Of a DNA stretch of 64,000 nt, positions 59,077 through 64,000 are shown piece by piece. Both the position numbers and the translations under genes were made by a program. Below the pieces are notes generated by a model. It ran no database searches and was not told where the DNA came from. It was given only the letters and a program-made list of their open reading frames with translations. The first letter of the stretch is position 1. Every line of letters begins with the position of its first letter. The DNA lies in IMG/VR virus record IMGVR_UViG_3300027969_000043, positions 104,872 to 168,871 of that record. One strand, written 5' to 3'. The stretch comes from a virus.

Positions 59077-59259
59077 ATGAAAAAATTATTATTACTTATT
59101 GCGATTGCTACCTTATCGGGTTGCTATGAATATCGTAAATTGCCCAATGTTAAACGTGTTAATAAGGGTGATGTAAGAAAAGCAATGAAACATAGCACTT
59201 CAAATTATGAAATGCCAAGACAAAGCACTTATAACGTTTCTTATCATTATAACCATTAA
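59077..59259 (+). CDS. Small lipoprotein (60 aa)
   Basis: MKKLLLLIAIATLSGC has the lipobox L-S-G-C16. The mature part is basic and Tyr/His-rich (YEYRKLPNVKRVNKGDVRK) and ends YHYNH. ATG at the predicted transcription start suggests a leaderless message. Twelve nt before a membrane protein gene. Confidence 0.65.
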   Translation: MKKLLLLIAIATLSGCYEYRKLPNVKRVNKGDVRKAMKHSTSNYEMPRQSTYNVSYHYNH

Positions 59260-59270
59260 ACCAAACTAAA

Positions 59271-59459
59271 ATGAAAATCAAAACAAAATTAAGCCCAGAA
59301 AATGAAATGCTATCTTTGTATTTATCAATTATTGTTAGCCTTATATTTTTCGCCTTGTGGGTGTTTACAGACATCAACCCAACAAAGTTATTTTTTAACT
59401 ACATCGTGTTTTATTGTGTTGTTGTGCTGATTGGTTTCTTTTATCCTTTCAAAAAATAA
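59271..59459 (+). CDS. Small two-helix membrane protein
   Basis: 62 residues, two hydrophobic helices (LYLSIIVSLIFFALWVFTDI; FFNYIVFYCVVVLIGFFYP) and a basic end. Co-transcribed with the lipoprotein. Not recognised. Confidence 0.6.
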   Translation: MKIKTKLSPENEMLSLYLSIIVSLIFFALWVFTDINPTKLFFNYIVFYCVVVLIGFFYPFKK

Positions 59460-59481
59460 TTTAAAAAAAGATTAAAAAAGA

Positions 59482-59513
59482 TTTGGTAGAATGAATAATT
59501 CTACCTATCTTTG
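59482..59513 (+). promoter_or_regulatory. Promoter of small RNA copy B
   Basis: TTTGGTAG, 20 nt between boxes, TATCTTTG. An inverted repeat CTTTGA...TCAAAG overlaps the -7 box. Confidence 0.75.
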
Positions 59514-59517
59514 ATTT

Positions 59518-59580
59518 ATCAAAGCGATAAGACGACGACAAGTCGGTAGGTATACTCCACGCTACGTGCTATTTTTTTTA
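59518..59580 (+). ncRNA. Small RNA family copy B
   Basis: Core GGTAGGTATACTCC at 59545-59558, then CACGCTACGTG hairpin and T8 (59572-59579). Lies after the membrane protein gene and is convergent with the 59636-60043 gene. Confidence 0.72.
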
Positions 59581-59635
59581 TCCAATATATAAAAAAATTG
59601 TCAGATATTACTCTGACAATCATATTATAGTTTAT

Positions 59636-60043
59636 TTAACTATAATAAATTTCCTCCAAATCCTTCAAAACAGCTTTGCCCTTATCCGTCCAAGATATAC
59701 CTTTGAGCCATACAAAATGCTCAAGGTTTTGAGGGTTGCGCCAATCCATTCCTTCGCCCTCAAATAGCCATTTTAAAGCCGTTTTATAGTCAGATGCGCC
59801 CAATTGGATAGTACGTCCAATTAACAAATCAAAAGCCTTCAAATCGGCTTGTAAACGCAATTCCTCCTCGATGGCATTCTCACGGCAAACCTCGGAAAAA
59901 CGAGCGAAATCGGCTTGTAACTGCTCGTCAGACATAGCCGAATAATCCAAGCCACGAGGGCGAAAGCCGTATGCGTCCTTGTGAAAATCGCTATAAACTT
60001 GTAGCATTTCGTTTCTCTCGGCAAGTGATAAGGTAGTAGTCAT
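59636..60043 (-). CDS. Hypothetical acidic protein
   Basis: 135 residues, acidic and helical, with DAYGFRPRGLDY near 23-34. It has a host-type promoter. From memory a YGFRPRG motif appears in small phage accessory proteins of unknown function; I cannot confirm. Not assigned. Confidence 0.65.
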   Translation of the reverse strand: MTTTLSLAERNEMLQVYSDFHKDAYGFRPRGLDYSAMSDEQLQADFARFSEVCRENAIEEELRLQADLKAFDLLIGRTIQLGASDYKTALKWLFEGEGMDWRNPQNLEHFVWLKGISWTDKGKAVLKDLEEIYYS

Positions 60044-60073
60044 AATTTGAATGTTTAAATGTTAAAAGATAAT

Positions 60074-60105
60074 GCAATTTAGCAAAATAAATTCAAAGCA
60101 CCAAA
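60074..60105 (-). promoter_or_regulatory. Host-type promoter
   Basis: TTTGGTGC, 20 nt between boxes, TAAATTGC on the minus strand, ahead of the 59636-60043 gene. Confidence 0.65.
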
Positions 60106-60152
60106 TTTATTTTCATATAATTTTTTTTATAATATATTGGTTTATATCGCAT

Positions 60153-60216
60153 AAAAAAAATATCGTGTAGGTTGGAGTATACTTCCCGATAGTGTATATC
60201 GTATTGCAACTTTGCT
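60153..60216 (-). ncRNA. Small RNA family copy C
   Basis: Core GGGAAGTATACTCC (complement of 60174-60187). An outer stem TATCG / CGATA encloses the core right before the T8 tract. Confidence 0.75.
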
Positions 60217-60220
60217 AAAG

Positions 60221-60252
60221 CAAAGATAAGGTAGTTTTTTCAAACTACCAAA
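60221..60252 (-). promoter_or_regulatory. Promoter of small RNA copy C
   Basis: TTTGGTAG, 20 nt between boxes, TATCTTTG; inverted repeat CTTTGC-TTTA-GCAAAG across the -7 box. Confidence 0.75.
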
Positions 60253-60270
60253 TCTTTTGCAAAGTATTTT

Positions 60271-60507
60271 TTATATTTTTTTGTATATACGGATTGCAGT
60301 AGTAACTACAAACGTAACAAATGATAAACCTAATGCCAAAAGCAAATACCAACCAAAATTACCTTTATCGCAAAAATGCTCGTATTCATACATAGAACTC
60401 TCACTTGTCCCAGGCTCAGCGCCTAATACACATAATAGGCAAAAAGCAAAAATACACATTGAAAAAAATTGTGCGTTTTCAATAAATTCATTAAAAAACT
60501 TTTTCAT
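60271..60507 (-). CDS. Two-helix membrane protein, paralogue of 58262-58489
   Basis: 78 residues from ATG at 60507. Two membrane helices (FFSMCIFAFCLLCVL; FGWYLLLALGLSFVTFVVTTAI) around LGAEPGTSESSMYEYEHFCD, nearly identical in its loop to the first paralogue. Host-type promoter upstream. Confidence 0.65.
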   Translation of the reverse strand: MKKFFNEFIENAQFFSMCIFAFCLLCVLGAEPGTSESSMYEYEHFCDKGNFGWYLLLALGLSFVTFVVTTAIRIYKKI

Positions 60508-60536
60508 AATAGATTGTTTAAATGTTAAAAGATAGT

Positions 60537-60568
60537 GCAATTTACTAAAATAAATTCAAACTACCAAA
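60537..60568 (-). promoter_or_regulatory. Host-type promoter
   Basis: TTTGGTAG, 20 nt between boxes, TAAATTGC on the minus strand, ahead of the gene starting at 60507. Confidence 0.68.
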
Positions 60569-60609
60569 TTTATTTTTAAAAAAATAAATAAAAAATAATT
60601 GCCAAAATA

Positions 60610-60641
60610 TTTGTTTTATAATTTAAAAACCCTTACCTTTG
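60610..60641 (+). promoter_or_regulatory. Promoter of small RNA copy D
   Basis: TTTG, 20 nt, TACCTTTG; inverted repeat CCTTTGC-TAAA-GCAAAGG across the -7 box. Confidence 0.75.
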
Positions 60642-60645
60642 CTAA

Positions 60646-60707
60646 AGCAAAGGCAAAGACGTTTAAACAACGGGAAGTATACTCCACGCTACGTGTTATT
60701 TTTTTTA
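60646..60707 (+). ncRNA. Small RNA family copy D
   Basis: Core GGGAAGTATACTCC at 60672-60685. Outer pairing AACA(A)CG / CGTGTT encloses the core before T8 at 60699-60706. Confidence 0.75.
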
Positions 60708-60810
60708 TATATGAAAAAAAAATTTTGCAAAGGTACAACATTATTTCCATACTACCAAATAAAGTTATCCACATAGGCAAAAAATATGTTAATAACTTTT
60801 CTAAAATAAA

Positions 60811-60842
60811 TTTGGTAGGTTAAAAAAATAGTCCTATTTTTA
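60811..60842 (+). promoter_or_regulatory. Host-type promoter
   Basis: TTTGGTAG, 20 nt between boxes, TATTTTTA, 32 nt before the ATG at 60875. Confidence 0.6.
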
Positions 60843-60874
60843 CATCAGTTCTTTCACATTTAAACCAATCTATT

Positions 60875-61183
60875 ATGACACAATTTGAAACGGCTATTGC
60901 CCAAGCCGAAATTGGCGAATTGCAAACTCCAAGTGTTAGTTATGGTAAAACTGCCATAGATTACTTTTGGTATCAAGTTTCAGTACATCACTTTAACCTT
61001 AAAATTATGGCAAGTGGTATGAAATGTCGGGGTATTAAATTTACCGATATTAAAAAATACTACGGCTTGAAAGGTAATTGCGCTAAAAAATGTCTGGCAC
61101 AATTTGAAAATGTCGTTACTCGTTACCGATTAAAAATGATTAACGACCATCTCAACACAATGGAAACTGAATACTCGTTTTAA
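60875..61183 (+). CDS. Hypothetical protein (102 aa)
   Basis: Helical, basic C-terminus (RYRLKMINDHLNTME), with KYYGLKGNCAKKCLAQFENV resembling a winged or helix-turn-helix DNA-binding segment. Position in a regulatory region makes a regulator possible; not proven. Its own promoter and a strong terminator make it monocistronic. Confidence 0.65.
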   Translation: MTQFETAIAQAEIGELQTPSVSYGKTAIDYFWYQVSVHHFNLKIMASGMKCRGIKFTDIKKYYGLKGNCAKKCLAQFENVVTRYRLKMINDHLNTMETEYSF

Positions 61184-61197
61184 ACTCCAATCCAACA

Positions 61198-61223
61198 AAG
61201 CACCCTTCGGGGTGTTTTTTTTT
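61198..61223 (+). terminator. Intrinsic terminator
   Basis: CACCC-TTCG-GGGTG with a T9 tract. Confidence 0.92.
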
Positions 61224-61228
61224 GCCCC

Positions 61229-61244
61229 ATGTACACAAAAGTGT
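61229..61244. repeat. ATGTACACAAAAGTGT repeat, copy 1
   Basis: Sixteen bases identical to 63576-63591, containing ACAC/GTGT dyad symmetry. Confidence 0.5.
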
Positions 61245-61279
61245 GCATTTAAAATAATTTAAAAATAATTCAAAATAAA

Positions 61280-61311
61280 TTTGGTAGTATCAAATTAATG
61301 TACTACATTTG
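61280..61311 (+). promoter_or_regulatory. Promoter of small RNA copy E
   Basis: TTTGGTAG, 20 nt between boxes, TACATTTG. Confidence 0.75.
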
Positions 61312-61315
61312 TATT

Positions 61316-61380
61316 GTCAATGTGAATGACAGACGATTAAAACTCGGGAGGTATACTCCAAGCTACGTCATATTTTTTTA
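61316..61380 (+). ncRNA. Small RNA family copy E
   Basis: 5' hairpin TGTCA / TGACA, core GGGAGGTATACTCC at 61346-61359 (perfect GGAG/CTCC stem), T7 at 61373-61379. Confidence 0.72.
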
Positions 61381-61464
61381 GCGCTCCAAAAATCTTTTCA
61401 TTCTTTCATATTCATAATTTTCATAATATAATATTTTTTTAATGAATTTAAATAATGCTTTCAT
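61378..61464 (-). CDS. Possible 28-aa basic peptide
   Basis: ATG at 61464 opens MKALFKFIKKILYYENY and a basic end. A loose promoter-like TTTG...TAATTAAA lies upstream. It ends at the T tract of small RNA E. Weak support; the rest of 61381-61628 shows nothing else I recognise. Confidence 0.25.
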   Translation of the reverse strand: MKALFKFIKKILYYENYEYERMKRFLER

Positions 61465-61628
61465 AGTATATGGATTTAATTATATATATTCAAATAATAT
61501 ACCAAACCAAAATTATTTTTCATATCCTATTTGTCAGCTCAAAACTGACAATGCAGATATAAAACATAACTCATTTTAAGCCGATTTAACGGCATATATT
61601 TATCAGATAAGGTAATCATAAGGGGCAT

Positions 61629-61656
61629 AAAAAAAGGGGCTAAATTAGCCCCTTAT
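61629..61656 (-). terminator. Intrinsic terminator after the DUF932 gene
   Basis: Stem GGGGCTAA / TTAGCCCC followed on the minus strand by T7. Confidence 0.88.
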
Positions 61657-61673
61657 TCATTCGTATAGCAATT

Positions 61674-62540
61674 TTAATTTGCCGTTGCCATATCGTATAT
61701 GGTATCAAATATTTTGCCGTCTAGTGTTTTTTGCACATCAAACGATTTCGCAAATTTGGTATGCAATATCTCGTTGAAGGCATTGTAACCTAACCACATA
61801 TTAGGCGAAGTATTAAGGTATCTAGATTCAGCCAATATCGTATCTGCAACTATTTCAGCATTTAAGGACGGCTCGGGATTTTTGTCCGATTTTTCATACT
61901 TAAATATAGCAGTTTCCTTGCATACGTCCTTTACGAATTTTTGCACATCAGAAACGATTGCACCACTCAAAAACTCTGCCTTCGGTTTCAACGTGTAATA
62001 CTCGTTATTCAAAAAATTGCTAACAAGGGTTTCAATTTCGGGCAATACAAACTCAACGATACTACCTTTATGCTTTACGTTAAAAGACATTTTGGTTTCA
62101 GCAACGTGCAAACCATTAGTACAAACTTGGCGAAAATATCCAAAACTGCCCGACGTTTTACAACTGCCGTCATACGAATTAACGAAACGTAACATTGGCT
62201 TGATAATATCTTTGCCATTAGCCACAACGATATTATATCTATCATCGTTTAAGATATAATCAACTGCGAAACTACGATTATCACGATTAATACTACGTGT
62301 GTCGTATTGCACATCAGCATTAATCAAATTTTCTTCCACAACGGCAAAAAACTGCTCGTTGGGTAAATGTCCGTAATTGTCCGAAAATACGCCTACCAAC
62401 GTGCCGTTGGAATAGATTGCTTTTTCTAATCCCTTACGTGTAGGAGTGCCTAAAATTTCGGCTAAATTACGCACTTCGCTATCAACGAATACGTTGTCAT
62501 TCTGCATTGTTTGCCCCTTAAAATTGATACGTGTAGTCAT
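61674..62540 (-). CDS. DUF932-family protein
   Basis: 288 residues. GSFGYFRQVCTNGLHVAETK around 155-175 and preceding DVQYDTRSINRDNRSFAVDY are the DUF932 phage/plasmid-like pattern. Members are common on phages and plasmids; activity unknown, possibly linked to replication or recombination. It has a host-type promoter and terminator, so it is monocistronic and likely early. Confidence 0.82.
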   Translation of the reverse strand: MTTRINFKGQTMQNDNVFVDSEVRNLAEILGTPTRKGLEKAIYSNGTLVGVFSDNYGHLPNEQFFAVVEENLINADVQYDTRSINRDNRSFAVDYILNDDRYNIVVANGKDIIKPMLRFVNSYDGSCKTSGSFGYFRQVCTNGLHVAETKMSFNVKHKGSIVEFVLPEIETLVSNFLNNEYYTLKPKAEFLSGAIVSDVQKFVKDVCKETAIFKYEKSDKNPEPSLNAEIVADTILAESRYLNTSPNMWLGYNAFNEILHTKFAKSFDVQKTLDGKIFDTIYDMATAN

Positions 62541-62593
62541 AACTGGGTTGCATTTTAGCCACTCGCATTGTGGTTAGGTTGAATTGTGAGATA

Positions 62594-62625
62594 CAAATAT
62601 CGCATTAGTTTTTCAAACCACCAAA
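62594..62625 (-). promoter_or_regulatory. Host-type promoter of the DUF932 gene
   Basis: TTTGGTGG, 20 nt between boxes, GATATTTG on the minus strand. Confidence 0.65.
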
Positions 62626-62695
62626 TTTATTTTGAATTATTTTTAAAATAGTTATACACATATTATTTTTTATAATGTGAATAACTTTGCACCCT

Positions 62696-62764
62696 AAAAA
62701 AAATAGCGTGTAGGTTGGAGTATACTTCCCGCCATTGTTAGTGCCGTATGTCATTCAAATTGAC
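62696..62764 (-). ncRNA. Small RNA family copy F
   Basis: Core GGGAAGTATACTCC (complement of 62717-62730). Outer stem AATGGCG / CGCTATT (7 bp, one G-U) encloses it before T8. Confidence 0.75.
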
Positions 62765-62768
62765 AATA

Positions 62769-62800
62769 CAAATATAGGATAATAAATTGAAACTACCAAA
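62769..62800 (-). promoter_or_regulatory. Promoter of small RNA copy F
   Basis: TTTGGTAG, 20 nt between boxes, TATATTTG. Confidence 0.75.
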
Positions 62801-62854
62801 TTTATTTTAAAAAAAAATGCCCTACATTTGTAAGGCATTTAATTCGTGTGCTGA

Positions 62855-63013
62855 TTAACACTGATAAGTTATCGGTATTATCTCAAACGCTTCAATAAAA
62901 CCAGTTTCTGCTTGTAACACTTCAACAAGTGCAAGAGCATCAACTCTGTGTTCAAATGCTTTGTGCATAATACCCGCACCATTTTCAAATACGAGCCAAA
63001 TTGTTTTTTCCAT
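62855..63013 (-). CDS. Small protein (52 aa)
   Basis: ATG at 63013: MEKTIWLVFENGAGIMHKAF then a helix (RVDALALVEVLQAE) and a strand. Compact beta-alpha-beta fold likely. Host-type promoter upstream. Not recognised. Confidence 0.6.
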   Translation of the reverse strand: MEKTIWLVFENGAGIMHKAFEHRVDALALVEVLQAETGFIEAFEIIPITYQC

Positions 63014-63038
63014 AATAGATTGTTTTAATTGTGAGATA

Positions 63039-63070
63039 CAAATATAGGATTAATAATTCAAACTACCAAA
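63039..63070 (-). promoter_or_regulatory. Host-type promoter of the 52-aa gene
   Basis: TTTGGTAG, 20 nt between boxes, TATATTTG on the minus strand. Confidence 0.75.
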
Positions 63071-63099
63071 TATTTTTTGAAGTATTTTTAAAATATTTT

Positions 63100-63131
63100 T
63101 TTGGTGGTCTGGAATTAATGTTGTATGTTTG
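63100..63131 (+). promoter_or_regulatory. Host-type promoter of a short transcript
   Basis: TTTGGTGG, 20 nt between boxes, TATGTTTG, with only 65-70 nt before a terminator. Confidence 0.68.
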
Positions 63132-63135
63132 CTTT

Positions 63136-63199
63136 GTTTAAATGAATAGGTTAAAAGATAATCCCTGATGTGTCTACATCGGGGATACTTTTTATTTTG
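63136..63199 (+). ncRNA. Candidate small RNA G (unrelated to A-F)
   Basis: Short transcript between promoter 63100-63131 and the hairpin ATCCC-x-GATGT / ACATC-x-GGGAT (63161-63187) with a T-rich tail. It contains an 8-codon frame (MNRLKDNP), so a leader peptide is an alternative. Confidence 0.5.
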
Positions 63200-63207
63200 T
63201 ATAAACT

Positions 63208-63236
63208 AAAAAACCCCACACTTTTGGTGTAGGGAA
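63208..63236 (-). terminator. Intrinsic terminator
   Basis: Minus-strand stem CCCTACACC / TGTGGGG-like with one mismatch and T6, after the gene ending at 63259. Confidence 0.7.
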
Positions 63237-63258
63237 TTTATTCACAATTAAACTAACT

Positions 63259-63489
63259 TTAACTTCGTAGATATGCAATATCTTTGTTATACTTTAATGT
63301 CTTGGCTTGGCTTGTGGTCAGTCCAACAAACTCTTGTGGTCTAAAACTAATTTCATCGGGATAGAATTCAAATAAAAATTCTTCAACCCCATTTTCAAGC
63401 GTAACATAAACCTTTGGCATATCATCAAAGAAACTCTTTGGCATTGCCGTAATTCTTGCTGATACGATTTTTAATTCTTCTGCTAACAT
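63259..63489 (-). CDS. Small hypothetical protein (76 aa)
   Basis: ATG at 63489 is preferred to an upstream start inside the leader. FDDMPKVYVTLENGVEEFLFEFYPDEISF is split as PKVYVTLENG and FLFEFYPDEISF, a beta-rich core, followed by FVGLTTSQAKTL. Similar small proteins occur in Bacteroidota phages from memory; function unknown. Confidence 0.65.
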   Translation of the reverse strand: MLAEELKIVSARITAMPKSFFDDMPKVYVTLENGVEEFLFEFYPDEISFRPQEFVGLTTSQAKTLKYNKDIAYLRS

Positions 63490-63519
63490 AATTTTATTTT
63501 TTGATTGTGAATGAATAAG

Positions 63520-63551
63520 CAAATTTAAGATTAATTTTCCACACTACCAAA
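63520..63551 (-). promoter_or_regulatory. Host-type promoter
   Basis: TTTGGTAG, 20 nt between boxes, TAAATTTG on the minus strand. Confidence 0.72.
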
Positions 63552-63575
63552 TATTTTGCAAAGTTTTTTCAACCC

Positions 63576-63591
63576 ATGTACACAAAAGTGT
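63576..63591. repeat. ATGTACACAAAAGTGT repeat, copy 2
   Basis: Identical 16-mer to 61229-61244, upstream of the promoter at 63520-63551. Confidence 0.5.
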
Positions 63592-63679
63592 ATATCGTGG
63601 AATTGATTGAGAGTCGCCCCATGCTCTCATGTATTGCCGTTCTTTGTTGCGTGGACTTTCGGCACATTAAACAATTCCA

Positions 63680-63958
63680 TTATCTTTTATTCAACCATTC
63701 ATCAAAGGTGCGATAACCTCCGAATGCTCTCCATTGGTTATACATATCATTCCTATCTTTGCAAACACGCTTTGCCCACTTGTAAACCAACTCGGTTTCT
63801 TTGAATGTGGTAAAGTTATCTCGGCAATAGTTTTCAAGAAACCCTACTGCTTGGCACCAACGAATATATGATTTTTCGGTAATGCGTCTGTTTATCCAAT
63901 CATCACTTGTTCTGCCACAATCATTGAATTGTTTAATCGTATCAAACCCAGCAGACAT
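63680..63958 (-). CDS. Hypothetical helical protein (92 aa)
   Basis: Trp/Asp/Arg-rich, helical (SYIRWCQAVGFLENYCRDNF, KWAKRVCKDRNDMYNQW), with a DDWINRR segment near the start. No family known. Its promoter must lie beyond 63,970; the last 42 bases hold no recognisable start. Confidence 0.6.
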   Translation of the reverse strand: MSAGFDTIKQFNDCGRTSDDWINRRITEKSYIRWCQAVGFLENYCRDNFTTFKETELVYKWAKRVCKDRNDMYNQWRAFGGYRTFDEWLNKR

Positions 63959-64000
63959 TTTATCAATATCTACTTTGTTATATAAACTCTCAACAACCCT

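Noticed and set aside
1-64000. CRISPR arrays, tRNA or rRNA genes, insertion sequences
   Set aside because: None recognised on reading. The repeats present are promoters, small RNA copies or intergenic repeats without direct-repeat/spacer periodicity. A tRNAscan run would be needed to exclude divergent tRNAs.

Overview
The window is a 64 kb piece of an AT-rich (about one third GC by eye) genome of a T4-like myovirus that very probably infects a Bacteroidota (Flavobacteria-type) host. The phage assignment rests on recognisable T4-type head genes: large terminase (gp17-like), portal (gp20-like), prohead protease (gp21-like), scaffold core (gp22-like) and major capsid protein (gp23-like). A gp5-like baseplate OB-fold protein, a gp55-like late sigma factor and PhoH accompany them. 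The host guess rests on promoters of the Bacteroidota type (TTTG, 20 nt, TAnnTTTG), which recur with an almost fixed spacer, and on the scarcity of Shine-Dalgarno sites.

Layout. 0-1.8 kb: sugar and glycan genes (FkbM methyltransferase end, GDPD-like, WecB-like epimerase). 1.8-12.7 kb, plus strand: PhoH, glycosyltransferases, a gp55-like sigma factor, and baseplate or tail proteins. 12.7-35.9 kb, minus strand: GNAT, metallopeptidase, secreted nuclease and HNH genes, then the whole head module, several modular Cys-rich or acidic head-associated proteins, and an NlpC/P60 enzyme. 36-41.2 kb, plus strand: ClpC-like ATPase and two metallopeptidase genes. 41.3-57.4 kb, mixed: Rieske oxygenase, a frameshifted ATPase-GNAT pair, YkuK-like RNase H fold, LRR protein, thioredoxin, two nucleases, nucleotidyltransferase, PcfJ-like protein, metallopeptidases and an ADP-ribosyltransferase-like protein. 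57.4-57.6 kb: a very G-rich tract and a terminator. 57.6-64 kb: a differently organised region of short genes, each with its own host-type promoter, interspersed with six copies of what looks like one small-RNA gene family.

Two signals stand out. (1) Six elements at 58.6-62.8 kb share a TTTG-N20-TAnnTTTG promoter, an almost invariant GGGAAGTATACTCC hairpin core and, in five of six, a T7-T8 tract. They occur on both strands between protein genes and I know of no described RNA that matches them. (2) About fifteen proteins start with a short basic/hydrophobic leader ending in a (L/I/V)-x-E motif. This is the form of the T4 internal-protein capsid-targeting sequence that gp21 cleaves, and the same motif is present at the expected processing site of this phage's own gp23 (LLTE60). 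The tagged proteins include zinc peptidases, an ADP-ribosyltransferase-like protein, a nucleotidyltransferase and a GNAT, so a set of head-packaged proteins injected with the DNA is predicted.

Regulation appears two-tiered. Nearly every transcription unit from 1.7 to 57.4 kb has ATATTTAT shortly upstream of its first start codon, a plausible late promoter for the gp55-like factor. The 57.6-64 kb region and a few isolated genes (clpC-like, LRR, PcfJ-like and two small genes) use the host-type promoter instead. Three long homopolymers (T9, A10, A10) sit exactly where reading frames break or fuse. They could be programmed slippage sites or assembly errors. No CRISPR array, tRNA, rRNA or insertion sequence was recognised.
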